Positions 7,688 to 13,946 of a stretch of 39,555 bases of DNA are shown here, piece after piece (position 1 is the stretch's first letter; every line of letters begins with the position of its first letter). Position numbers and translations under genes: made by a program. The stretch is from IMG/VR virus record IMGVR_UViG_3300032235_000249, positions 1 to 39,555 of that record, one strand, 5' to 3'. This DNA comes from a virus. The notes under the pieces are model-generated. The model saw only the letters and a list, made by a program, of their open reading frames with translations. It had not been told where the DNA came from and ran no database searches.

Positions 7688-7885
7688 TTAAACTCTATTG
7701 TCTCGGCCCGATGTGTTTCCACGGTTCATCCGATGACTGATGCCAAGTTCGCGGCACTTCTTTTGGGCCGCCCGAAGGCATACACCGATGCGATCAGCAC
7801 ATTCCAAGGTTGATGCACCTTGCGCACGTAACTTTTTCAACGCGTCAATCATTGCGTTGTCCCATTGGGTCTTAGGATAGGCCAT
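7688..7885 (-). CDS. Small HTH protein, GcrA-like N-terminal fold
   Basis: The product has 65 residues. The pattern W-x9-LKKLRAQGASTLECADRIG-x-x-x-RAAQKKCRELGI resembles the N-terminal helix-turn-helix of GcrA-type regulators and similar sigma-region-4-like domains, which bind DNA in Alphaproteobacteria. The chosen ATG has AAGGA upstream; a longer form from 7912 would add nine basic residues. The basic tail (SHRMNRGNTSGRDNRV) ends at a TAA, after which the frame stays open for 50 codons. The role is probably regulatory and the target is unknown. Confidence 0.6.
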   Translation of the reverse strand: MAYPKTQWDNAMIDALKKLRAQGASTLECADRIGVCLRAAQKKCRELGISHRMNRGNTSGRDNRV

Positions 7886-7890
7886 GATGA

Positions 7891-8118
7891 TTATCCTTCG
7901 TCGTTTGCGCATGCCTTACCAGCCAGCGGAAGGCCGCTCTCAGCTTCCATCGCCATCTGCATGAACAGGTCGGCACGGCATCGGGCCAAGTGCCAATTGC
8001 TGCGTAGAATGCGCTTGCCCGCTGCGTCTGGTGTCTGAAGCCCGCGCTCTGCTATCTTGACAGCAAGGCGGTCCTCTATGGCAGACAGGCGGCGCAAGAG
8101 TGTTGCGTCATCATCCAT
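7891..8118 (-). CDS. Hypothetical helical protein
   Basis: The product has 75 residues and is mostly helical (LLRRLSAIEDRLAVKIAERG, then NWHLARCRADLFMQMAMEAE). It starts at an ATG preceded by AGGAG in the recurring leader AGGAGCAAGCCGATG. It overlaps the upstream gene by 8 nt. There is no recognisable domain; it may form a small helical bundle or coiled-coil dimer. Confidence 0.6.
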   Translation of the reverse strand: MDDDATLLRRLSAIEDRLAVKIAERGLQTPDAAGKRILRSNWHLARCRADLFMQMAMEAESGLPLAGKACANDEG

Positions 8119-8335
8119 CGGCTTGCTCCTGAAGGATTGCGCGGACTTCGAGGCCAAGGGGGCGGAACTTGAGCAATTGTTGGCCGTGTTTGCCGGTTGC
8201 CCAATAGACCAGCCCGAGACGCTCAAGGCCTCTGTCAACGCGTGCTGTCCAGTGTTCGGCAATCATCGCGTGACGTTGCGGCTCTGTCAGCACCGCGATA
8301 GTTGTCATCTTATCCATCCGCTTTGGCGTTTTCAC
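8111..8335 (-). CDS. Hypothetical, possible winged-helix-like protein
   Basis: The product has 74 residues from a GTG at 8335. This start is preferred because GGAGG lies 7 nt upstream and the GTGA overlaps the upstream stop; ATGs at 8350 and 8317 lack a ribosome site. The sequence LTEPQRHAMIAEHWTARVDRG followed by LERLGLVYWATGKHGQQLLKF looks like the last helices and wing of a small winged helix of the type found in many phage accessory proteins. The next upstream gene has the same flavour. The function is unknown. Confidence 0.6.
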   Translation of the reverse strand: MKTPKRMDKMTTIAVLTEPQRHAMIAEHWTARVDRGLERLGLVYWATGKHGQQLLKFRPLGLEVRAILQEQADG

Positions 8336-8565
8336 CGTCCCGCCTCCCATGTTCTTGTGATGCGCTGTAATATTCTCAAGCCATCGTCGGTCAGTCGTGA
8401 AAATCCGATTGGGTTTTTCTTGATTAAACCCATTTCTCTCAACCGTTTGTGTGTGGCAGGCTTCATCGGTTCATTTCTAAGGGCGCGTTTAAGTCCTGCG
8501 ATTAAAACGCCGGATAGCTCATTGATGACAACTGGCCTTTGTGATCTTGGGCGACGCCTATCCAT
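8332..8565 (-). CDS. Small winged-helix-like protein
   Basis: The product has 77 residues. The segment KRALRNEPMKPATHKRLREMGLI, then FSRLTDDGLRILQRI, reads as helix-turn-helix plus wing, like phage proteins that help bind DNA. The ATG at 8565 has GGAGG upstream and overlaps the preceding gene by 8 nt. It is very basic at the N-terminus (MDRRRPRSQRP). It could be a nucleic-acid-binding regulator, but the target is unknown. Confidence 0.6.
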   Translation of the reverse strand: MDRRRPRSQRPVVINELSGVLIAGLKRALRNEPMKPATHKRLREMGLIKKNPIGFSRLTDDGLRILQRITRTWEAGR

Positions 8566-8773
8566 TTCTTTCCGCCTCCCATGCTTCCTTACGTGCCGCG
8601 AATTCCTTGCGCATTTGCTCGGTGGCGCGGGCAATGTCGATGCGCTCCACGGCGATATCACGCCATCCGTTAGGTTGGTCATGCGCTGGCAATTGATCCA
8701 GTGGCACCGATGCGGGCGCTGCGATCTGGCGCAAGGCTTCAAGAAAAAGCGCCTCACGGTTCGTATCAGTCAT
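8558..8773 (-). CDS. Hypothetical helical protein
   Basis: The product has 71 residues and is highly charged. The C-terminal half is a continuous helix with heptads (ERIDIARATEQMRKEFAARK). The ATG has AAGGGG upstream and overlaps the preceding stop (ATGA). No family is recognised. Confidence 0.65.
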   Translation of the reverse strand: MTDTNREALFLEALRQIAAPASVPLDQLPAHDQPNGWRDIAVERIDIARATEQMRKEFAARKEAWEAERNG

Positions 8774-8916
8774 GGGTTCCCCTTTGCTCGTTTGGCGTCA
8801 CGCTTACGGCATCGATCCCATATACGGCGATGTTCAGCGCGCAGTGTTTGATGCTCCACCTTGATTGCGGCAAGGCGGTCGCGTTCTTGATCGGTTAAAT
8901 GATGTTTCCAACTCAT
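8770..8916 (-). CDS. Hypothetical basic protein, possibly a zinc-ribbon protein with an unusual start
   Basis: From the first in-frame ATG the product has 48 residues, basic and helical (LTDQERDRLAAIKVEHQTLR). The frame stays open upstream back to the TAA of the next gene and there encodes APCGNPCNLCGMSW, a cysteine cluster that looks like real coding sequence but has no ATG, GTG or TTG in frame. Either translation starts at a rare codon (an ATA sits before NNPLAPCG), or the start has been lost by mutation or sequencing error. The stop overlaps the next start (ATGA). Confidence 0.5.
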   Translation of the reverse strand: MSWKHHLTDQERDRLAAIKVEHQTLRAEHRRIWDRCRKRDAKRAKGNP

Positions 8917-8985
8917 TCCGCATAAATTGCACGGATTTCCGCACGGTGCAAGCGGATTGTTTATTTGATGGGCTTTTGATTGCCC

Positions 8986-9075
8986 TTACCGGCGACTGCC
9001 GTCGTCGTATCCGTGGATGTAGCCCAATCCGAAAAAGATCAGGCATGTGATGATTGCCACTACGGTCTGGCTCAT
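8986..9075 (-). CDS. Very small single-span membrane protein
   Basis: The product has 29 residues: one membrane helix (TVVAIITCLIFFGLGYI) followed by a charged tail (HGYDDGSRR). The start overlaps the stop of the upstream gene (ATGA), which is the main reason to accept so short a frame. The C-terminal tail of the form GY-DG-RR resembles other tiny phage membrane proteins. The function is unknown. Confidence 0.6.
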   Translation of the reverse strand: MSQTVVAIITCLIFFGLGYIHGYDDGSRR

Positions 9076-9311
9076 GGCACGTTGGCCCTCACCGCTGCGT
9101 CCTTGGCTTCAAGCAACTTGCGCAAAGCAACAGTGCGCTCGGCATTGCGTGGCAGTGTGGTGACAATATGCGCTGCCAGTTCACAGAAAGGACGCGATGC
9201 TGCCTGCAATGTTGCTGGCAAATGAGTGTAGTGAAAATAGCGCAGGATCGGGTCAACGTCCAAAAGCTGCTGTGAAAATTCAACGGGGGCGGGGTGAATT
9301 GCATCGGTCAT
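9072..9311 (-). CDS. Hypothetical protein, Acb2/DUF7681-like
   Basis: The product has 79 residues and is helical. The pattern LRYFHYTHLPATLQAASRPFCELAAHIVTTLPRNAERTVALRKLLEAKDAAVRA closely follows a widespread small phage family recalled for the form FxYHxLP-x3-Q...R...LA..L....P...ER..AL..L..A..AA.RA. Members of that family have been shown to act as the anti-CBASS protein Acb2, which sequesters cyclic nucleotides. I recognise it by pattern only. If correct, the gene counters a host CBASS defence. It is coupled to both neighbours. Confidence 0.7.
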   Translation of the reverse strand: MTDAIHPAPVEFSQQLLDVDPILRYFHYTHLPATLQAASRPFCELAAHIVTTLPRNAERTVALRKLLEAKDAAVRANVP

Positions 9312-9511
9312 GTTCGTTCTCCGGTTGCGAGGCGCTCGGCCATCGTTTCAATGTAAATCGCGGTGTCTCGTGGTGATCTGCCGTGTAGTTTGCCGATGCC
9401 AAGGCAGAGCGTTTCAAGGATTACCCATTGATCGGCCTCAGTTTTGGCGTGGTCTGTTATCAATCGCAGCATTGGTAGGATTGCCGCGTTGTGGGCTTCT
9501 GAGGCGTTCAT
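9308..9511 (-). CDS. Hypothetical helical protein
   Basis: The product has 67 residues in three or so helices (LRLITDHAKTEADQWVILET, then DTAIYIETMAERLA). It is directly upstream of, and overlaps (ATGA), the Acb2-like gene, so it could share a role in counter-defence; nothing in the sequence proves it. No family is recognised. Confidence 0.65.
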   Translation of the reverse strand: MNASEAHNAAILPMLRLITDHAKTEADQWVILETLCLGIGKLHGRSPRDTAIYIETMAERLATGERT

Positions 9512-9693
9512 TGCGTGACGCCTTTCTCGATAGTGTGTTCTCTGCCGTCTAGGCTGTTGTGTATCCAGACGGCAGGCTCTTCAACGTCTGACACGGGATT
9601 GCACCAGCACGTAGATTTGCTTTCATGGGGGCGTAGATCGTTCATAGGGACGACATGCCAGCCATCTGACGAAGCGTCATTGAACGCGCTCAT
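9508..9693 (-). CDS. Hypothetical conserved phage protein with CWC motif
   Basis: The product has 61 residues from an ATG that overlaps the preceding stop (ATGA). The sequence WHVVPMNDLRPHE followed by CWCNP and AVWIHNSLDGREH matches a small protein I recall from many phages (W-HVVP-DL-PHE, CWC-P, W-H-SLDGRE). Cysteines and histidines may bind a metal ion. Its function is unknown to me. Confidence 0.7.
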   Translation of the reverse strand: MSAFNDASSDGWHVVPMNDLRPHESKSTCWCNPVSDVEEPAVWIHNSLDGREHTIEKGVTQ

Positions 9694-9851
9694 GGCAGTA
9701 ACCCATGCGCATGTAGCGCCCGCATCACGTCGTTCTCGGCTTGCATACCCTCGCTGATGGCGTTCTCGTCGTAATCGCCGTTGGTGAGTTTTTCCAGCGC
9801 GATGTCGAAAGCCTCCGCGCGCTTGCGGTCGGCCCATGTTTCAAACGTCAT
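9690..9851 (-). CDS. Hypothetical small acidic protein
   Basis: The product has 53 residues (starts MTFETWADRKRAEAFDIALE). A strong GGAGG lies 9 nt upstream of the ATG. The gene overlaps both neighbours, with an ATGA junction downstream. It is helical and shows no recognisable motif. Confidence 0.6.
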   Translation of the reverse strand: MTFETWADRKRAEAFDIALEKLTNGDYDENAISEGMQAENDVMRALHAHGLLP

Positions 9852-10089
9852 CTCTAACAACCTCCACTGTGATCTTACAGGCGAACCCGTCGTTGAACTT
9901 GATTGACCGCTCTACCGTTTGCGTCTGGCCATCGGCGGACAAGTCCGCGCACAGGCACAACAGCACATCGTTGGTCACGTCCTTGATTGGCACGATGGCC
10001 TGACGGAACTTCTCGTGCGTCAGCCATATCGTGCCGTCCTCGGCCTTGGCGCGAATGTGAAAGTGCTTTGGGTTTAGGACGACTTTCAT
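9841..10089 (-). CDS. Hypothetical beta-rich protein
   Basis: The product has 82 residues. It alternates short strands (KVVLNPKHFHIRAKA, TIWLTHEKFRQAIVPI, VLLCLCADLSADG, SIKFNDGFACKITVEVV), so it is probably a small beta-barrel or sandwich. The start overlaps the upstream stop (ATGA). No family is recognised. Confidence 0.6.
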   Translation of the reverse strand: MKVVLNPKHFHIRAKAEDGTIWLTHEKFRQAIVPIKDVTNDVLLCLCADLSADGQTQTVERSIKFNDGFACKITVEVVRDDV

Positions 10090-10250
10090 ACCAGCCCCTT
10101 ATGCTCACATGTCTTGCGCAAACATGCCTTGATGCCATCGGCGCGGATTGAGGCGTTGCAATAGTCGCACCAAATGAATGTGCTGCGGTCTGATTTTGGT
10201 TTGGTCATTTCGAAAGTATCTAGCGTTAGCGTAAGGTTGTTAACCGACAT
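10086..10250 (-). CDS. Small zinc-finger-like protein
   Basis: The product has 54 residues from the ATG at 10250, which overlaps the end of the IbrA-like gene by 11 nt; an ATG at 10208 gives 40 residues. The second half holds WCDYCNASIRADGIKACLRKTCEHKG, that is CxxC followed by two further cysteines and a histidine, consistent with one zinc site. It directly follows the IbrA/IbrB cassette and may or may not belong to it. Confidence 0.55.
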   Translation of the reverse strand: MSVNNLTLTLDTFEMTKPKSDRSTFIWCDYCNASIRADGIKACLRKTCEHKGLV

Positions 10251-11445
10251 TTGCGCGTTCTTTCTTGATTTGCAGATAACGGCCATACGCTTCAGACTTT
10301 GGTTGCGTTAGTCCAAGCCCCTTACACCACCAGTCGTTACGTAAAAGTACCTTGCACAACCGGCGATAGGACGGTGCCCAGTGTTGATCCTCTAGTATCT
10401 TAGGGGCTTCATCTGGAATGACGCTATAACCTCGCCCATACCATCCTTTCAGCCAACTACGGAACCGCACAATGTAATGCTCCCGCGTTGGTTTTGGCAG
10501 CGACATTAGCAAGAGGTTGCAAAACGACTTCCACGAATGCCCATCGGGCTTAACAATCTTGTTGTAGCCCATAATGTTGCCCATTTCCTGCACATACAAC
10601 GCGCCGGAGTTTGCGCCATTCACGCGAGCAATCAGCTTGAACCATGTTTCAGGCTCTAGAACGTGATAGAGCCACAATCCTTTGCGCTGGTCATCGCCAT
10701 AAGGCTGGCACAAGCGTTGCTGGCTAAGCGGGACACCTGCTTGCTGCATTAGGTCATAAACGTGATTGTGTGGCTTATCTGGAAACCGTGCATGGTAGCG
10801 CCAAATATCCTGCGTTCGCCAATCATAAATCGGGTAGACGTTGTAAGTCTCGCCAATGATATGAGTGGTGTAACGCTTGCCGCCGTGCATCTTCTTATCA
10901 AACACGGCAATAGTGCGAAAACGGTTTAGGCTTTCATCGGCGCGAATGCCGACAAAACCACCACATGGTTGACCTTGCCCATACCATTCACCAAACAGGA
11001 CGACAAATTCCTCAAACTCCATTCCTGGCTGAAAGAATGGATAGAACGCCGGATCAATGATTGCCTCTTTGGCGGGTTGGCGAACCCAAATGTCTTTGCA
11101 TTCTGGATCCCAACATGTCCAACGCGGCTCGTAGTTGGTGACAGCGTTGCGCAGCGACATTGGCAAGCAAACCCAATGCAGGTCTATATAATCCCGATAT
11201 AGGTCTACCATTTCCTGCAAATGCGTATCTGTGGCGGTGTATTGCGCCTCAAGGTCAATGATAAGCACAGCCACCTTGCGGCCACGCTTTATCGCCTCGT
11301 CCATAACAAGGTGCAGCATGACACTGCTATCCTTGCCACCTGAAAAGCTAACGTAAATGCGCTCAAAGCTGTCAAACGCATAAGCTACGCGATCACGCGC
11401 TGCATCAAGCACATTCTGCTCGCGATAAATCTTTCTGTCAGTCAT
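10240..11445 (-). CDS. ibrA: IbrA-like PAPS reductase / ATP-pyrophosphatase family protein (DUF3440-like)
   Basis: The product has 401 residues from the ATG that overlaps the upstream stop. The ATP-pyrophosphatase loop SGGKDS lies at residues 35-40 (YVSFSGGKDSSVMLHL), followed by an adenylate-binding fold of the PAPS-reductase type. Other conserved-looking segments are GGFVGIRADESLNRF and YPIYDWRTQDIWRY, typical of the IbrA/DUF3440 branch. Family members activate a substrate with ATP and act in sulfur chemistry, as DndC does in DNA phosphorothioation; IbrA itself is known as a regulator of immunoglobulin-binding proteins in E. coli. The substrate is unknown. It is the third gene of a cassette with a 141-residue protein and an IbrB-like ParB protein. 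The cassette appears poorer in GC than its neighbours. The longer frame from 11547 is not supported. Confidence 0.85.
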   Translation of the reverse strand: MTDRKIYREQNVLDAARDRVAYAFDSFERIYVSFSGGKDSSVMLHLVMDEAIKRGRKVAVLIIDLEAQYTATDTHLQEMVDLYRDYIDLHWVCLPMSLRNAVTNYEPRWTCWDPECKDIWVRQPAKEAIIDPAFYPFFQPGMEFEEFVVLFGEWYGQGQPCGGFVGIRADESLNRFRTIAVFDKKMHGGKRYTTHIIGETYNVYPIYDWRTQDIWRYHARFPDKPHNHVYDLMQQAGVPLSQQRLCQPYGDDQRKGLWLYHVLEPETWFKLIARVNGANSGALYVQEMGNIMGYNKIVKPDGHSWKSFCNLLLMSLPKPTREHYIVRFRSWLKGWYGRGYSVIPDEAPKILEDQHWAPSYRRLCKVLLRNDWWCKGLGLTQPKSEAYGRYLQIKKERANVG

Positions 11446-11870
11446 CAGTAAAGGTCCGCCTGTGTTTTTCCGAGAGCATCTTCCATTCCGATTTGCGGAT
11501 AGCCGTTGCGAAGCATCCAAAGGTTTATGGTGTCCAATGCGATCCAATCGGCATGTTTCTGCTGCAATTCGTTAAGCAGGAAATAGCCACCACAAAAAAA
11601 CTTAGAAACGCCCGTCTCTTTGCACATGGCTGTTTGACCCATCCATGCAATGCGGTTCATGCGCTCATTGGTGAGGTAATGCTCGCAGCTATACTGCCAT
11701 TCGTTAATGACGTTTTGTGCAGCACTAGAAAAGCGCACATCATCTTTCAGGAAGTCCGCATACATCCGCTTGCACTGGTCAATGGTCATGTTTTTGTGCG
11801 GTGGCTTAGTGTTGTAGAAGCCCGCAGGGAAGCATTCCCACTTGTCCCATGTGTGATATATGCGCTCCAT
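11445..11870 (-). CDS. Conserved middle protein of the IbrB-IbrA cassette
   Basis: The product has 141 residues from the ATG at 11870 (TGATG overlap with ibrB; GAGGAG upstream). It is rich in aromatic residues and cysteine: WDKWECFPAGFYN near the N-terminus, then VINEWQYSCEHYLTNERMNRIAWMGQTAMC. I recall proteins of the same pattern beside PAPS-reductase and ParB genes in other phages, but no functional name. It lies between the two enzymes with overlaps of a few bases on either side, so the three are almost certainly co-translated and probably work together. It could be a substrate adaptor; this is inference. Confidence 0.75.
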   Translation of the reverse strand: MERIYHTWDKWECFPAGFYNTKPPHKNMTIDQCKRMYADFLKDDVRFSSAAQNVINEWQYSCEHYLTNERMNRIAWMGQTAMCKETGVSKFFCGGYFLLNELQQKHADWIALDTINLWMLRNGYPQIGMEDALGKTQADLY

Positions 11871-12532
11871 CAAACTTGCTCCTCTGGCGCGTCCACAAGG
11901 TCAAAGTCATCAATGTCCCATGATTGCGAAAAATCCTCGTCCGCGAATAGATCGGCAATTCCGCTAATTTGGCAAAGGCGCAAAACTTCATCCGGCTCCA
12001 TGCCAAGGTTTTTAGAGATTTTCTCGTCTGACCAGTTCCGCTTTTTAAGTTCAATCACAATGTCAGACATTGCCTCAACGCGGTGTTTGCCGCGTGCGCG
12101 ATTGTGGCGGATTGTGGACGCCATGCGGTCCGTTTTGTCGGCTTGACTTTCGCGTATCTGCACAAGCGGCAAATAACCATGAACGCGGCTCTGAATGTCC
12201 GCACATTCCTTGCCGACACGGTGACGGTGGAAGCCGTCAATAACCTCAAACGTGTCGTCTGGATCAGCCATCGACACAATGGGTTGTGTGTATCCGTCTG
12301 CGTCAATCGAAAGGCGCAGCAGCTCCATTTCAGGCGGCGCAACGCTGTTTGGGTTGTAATCGTTGGAATGCACCAGCGTGTTAGGAACCCATCGCACAAA
12401 GTCCACCGGCTCACTTTTGAACGGGCTAACTTCATGTAAAGCCTCACGGGTTGCGTTCAATGCTTTAACACGCTCTTCAAGCGGCAACTCCGCAAGGCTA
12501 GCGATATAAGCCTGAATGTGATCTGGCAACAT
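11870..12532 (-). CDS. ibrB: IbrB-like ParB/sulfiredoxin-fold protein
   Basis: The product has 220 residues. The ParB/Srx-type nucleotide-binding motif reads FEVIDGFHRHRVGKE (about residues 94-108), preceded by the LRLSIDADGYTQPIVS strand-helix unit that opens this fold. A helix-turn-helix-like segment follows (IVIELKKRNWSDEKISKNLG), and the C-terminus is acidic. ParB-fold proteins bind and hydrolyse CTP or ATP; the IbrB branch is found next to IbrA-like genes. AAGGAA lies just upstream of the ATG. It is the first gene of the cassette, separated by 25 AT-rich bases from the gene before, one of the few gaps in this operon. Confidence 0.85.
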   Translation of the reverse strand: MLPDHIQAYIASLAELPLEERVKALNATREALHEVSPFKSEPVDFVRWVPNTLVHSNDYNPNSVAPPEMELLRLSIDADGYTQPIVSMADPDDTFEVIDGFHRHRVGKECADIQSRVHGYLPLVQIRESQADKTDRMASTIRHNRARGKHRVEAMSDIVIELKKRNWSDEKISKNLGMEPDEVLRLCQISGIADLFADEDFSQSWDIDDFDLVDAPEEQV

Positions 12533-12557
12533 TCTATATTCCTTAAATTATAGTTGG

Positions 12558-12689
12558 TTACTTGCGCCCGAGCAGCTTGGCTATCTTATCCAGCAAATCC
12601 ACGGCTTCGAAATAGCCTTTTGGGTTACGGTCTAGATATGCCAGATGCTCCGCATTAACGCGGGCGCGGGTCCATTGTTCAAGCGTCAT
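12558..12689 (-). CDS. Hypothetical small protein
   Basis: The product has 43 residues, helical and basic (MTLEQWTRARVNAEHLAYLD, then FEAVDLLDKIAKLLGRK). It overlaps the preceding gene by 11 nt. It shows no recognised motif. It ends just before the ibrB leader, which holds a TATAAT sequence (12547-12552, read on the minus strand) without a good -35 box. Confidence 0.55.
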   Translation of the reverse strand: MTLEQWTRARVNAEHLAYLDRNPKGYFEAVDLLDKIAKLLGRK

Positions 12690-12828
12690 GGCGCTTCATC
12701 CATTCCTTCATTGGCACGGGAGACTTTACGCGGTCTGTGGCGAACATCCATGCGGGGCCGGTGACTGGCTTGCCGTTGTGCGGGTCAATGCGCGTCACTG
12801 TGGCGACTTTGCGAAGGGCGGGCTTCAT
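12679..12828 (-). CDS. Hypothetical small basic protein
   Basis: The product has 49 residues (starts MKPALRKVATVTRIDPHNG). GGAG lies 9 nt upstream of the ATG, which overlaps the preceding stop (ATGA). Short beta-strands then a basic C-terminal helix (MKEWMKRHDA). The function is unknown. Confidence 0.6.
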   Translation of the reverse strand: MKPALRKVATVTRIDPHNGKPVTGPAWMFATDRVKSPVPMKEWMKRHDA

Positions 12829-13328
12829 TTCACATTCTCCAAAGCATGAAGAAGCACTCGCATTTGCTCGGTGTCATCCAAGCCGCCGCTGTCCACGATT
12901 GATGCTTTGCCGATCTGGCCTTCGCTGCGAAGTGCGTCGGCCCATACCTTGCGCGCCTTGATAATCTTGGTCGATATCATCAATTCGGGAAACCGCTTGA
13001 TTGCGTCTGCCTTGAATGCGCGCAGTTCATTTAGTTCATCGTTCAGGACTGACTTTGGCAATGGCTTAGGGCCATGCGGATGCGGAACGCGCTCTGCAAA
13101 GGGCTTGCCGTTTGGCACGTACACGGCACCGCTTCTGCCTGTTTTGGTGCAAGCGCGGCTTCCTGCTTTTTTTGCCAGTCCCTCTTTGACAAAATGGCTA
13201 AGGCGGCTTGTTGCGCTGGCCTTATCGCCTTCGTCGTCGAGCAAATCGATCAGTTCGAAACTGGTCAAGCCTTCGGGGAATTGGCGGAAGACATTGAATG
13301 TCTTTTCGTATCCGGTGATTTCAGTCAT
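12825..13328 (-). CDS. Winged-helix DNA-binding-like protein
   Basis: The product has 167 residues from the ATG that overlaps the preceding stop. Residues 10-70 read as a winged helix: FRQFPEGLTSFELIDLLDD (first helices), SATSRLSHFVKEGLAKKAG (recognition helix) and a wing with GRSGAVYVP. This is the layout of phage proteins related to MarR/replication-initiator winged helices. The C-terminal half is helical and charged (LNELRAFKADAIKRFPEL). It may regulate transcription or assist replication; the sequence does not tell which. Confidence 0.65.
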   Translation of the reverse strand: MTEITGYEKTFNVFRQFPEGLTSFELIDLLDDEGDKASATSRLSHFVKEGLAKKAGSRACTKTGRSGAVYVPNGKPFAERVPHPHGPKPLPKSVLNDELNELRAFKADAIKRFPELMISTKIIKARKVWADALRSEGQIGKASIVDSGGLDDTEQMRVLLHALENVK

Positions 13329-13429
13329 GCGAGCGGTCCTTCCATAACACTTGCCACCATCATGGCGGCGATAATTGCGACGATGAACGCGGCGGCAATG
13401 ATGGCCGTTTCTTTGATAACGCGGGCCAT
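13325..13429 (-). CDS. Very small single-span membrane protein
   Basis: The product has 34 residues. After MARVIKE comes one membrane helix (TAIIAAAFIVAIIAAMMVAS) and a short tail. Start and stop both overlap neighbouring genes (TGATG and ATGA), which supports the gene despite its length. The function is unknown. Confidence 0.6.
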   Translation of the reverse strand: MARVIKETAIIAAAFIVAIIAAMMVASVMEGPLA

Positions 13430-13632
13430 CACCGCACCCCCAACTTCGCCAGTGCGCGCGACATCTGCCACTTGTGCTGATAATCGCGTATCTCGCGGCC
13501 AAGTTCGGCAATGTTGGCACCGAATACAGTCACGCCTTTATCAAGGTGGCTGGCGGTCCAAGGATCGGATATGCCGTCATCCTTGAATGAGACTTCCCAG
13601 CCTAGCGGGTTGGGGAACGGGTCGCCGCTCAT
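13429..13632 (-). CDS. Hypothetical protein
   Basis: The product has 67 residues (starts MSGDPFPNPLGWEVSFKDDG). The N-terminal half looks like a small beta-unit and the C-terminal half is helical (NIAELGREIRDYQHKWQMSR). It is coupled at both ends to its neighbours. No family is recognised. Confidence 0.6.
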   Translation of the reverse strand: MSGDPFPNPLGWEVSFKDDGISDPWTASHLDKGVTVFGANIAELGREIRDYQHKWQMSRALAKLGVR

Positions 13633-13946
13633 GCTCCACCAACCTTCACCAACACGGTGGCAATGCGTTCAAGGCGGCGCTCTACGCTGTCAGAGGTGGG
13701 CGGGTGGCGTAGGTCGGACTGGTATTGATAGGCCAGTTCGAGCAACTCTTTGCTTGCTGCCATCGCCTTAGCGTCGGCCTCGGTGCAAATGCCGCTGACC
13801 AGCATGTAGTCGTCACCATTTACGCCACGGCAAAGTTCAACCGGATGATCTAAACCGATTGACCAACGTGACCCCCATGCTTCGATATCGCGCTTTTGGG
13901 CTTCGTTCTGGAACGCGATCCAGTTGCCTGCGGTTAGCGCGCTCAT
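13629..13946 (-). CDS. Hypothetical protein
   Basis: The product has 105 residues from the ATG that overlaps the preceding stop (ATGA); a GTG at 13955 is possible but less economical. N-terminal strands (WSIGLDHPVELCRGVNGDDY) are followed by two long helices (EADAKAMAASKELLELAYQY and VERRLERIATVLVKV). The function is unknown. Confidence 0.6.
   Translation of the reverse strand: MSALTAGNWIAFQNEAQKRDIEAWGSRWSIGLDHPVELCRGVNGDDYMLVSGICTEADAKAMAASKELLELAYQYQSDLRHPPTSDSVERRLERIATVLVKVGGA

Noticed and set aside
7544-7813. Plus-strand open frame of 89 codons across a poorly filled gap
   Set aside because: It overlaps the HTH gene on the minus strand, lacks a ribosome site and stands alone in an otherwise minus-strand operon; the small minus-strand frame at 7511-7666 explains the gap better.
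8057-8851. Plus-strand open frame of 264 codons
   Set aside because: It runs opposite five overlapping minus-strand genes with good ribosome sites, and its translation has no motif and an unnatural composition.
11493-12146. Plus-strand open frame of 217 codons opposite ibrB and the middle gene
   Set aside because: The minus strand encodes the recognisable ParB-fold protein and its partner; the plus frame shows no domain.
12547-12552. Consensus TATAAT (minus strand) just before ibrB as a dedicated promoter
   Set aside because: No -35 box lies at the right distance, and the start point it predicts would fall inside the ribosome site of ibrB.
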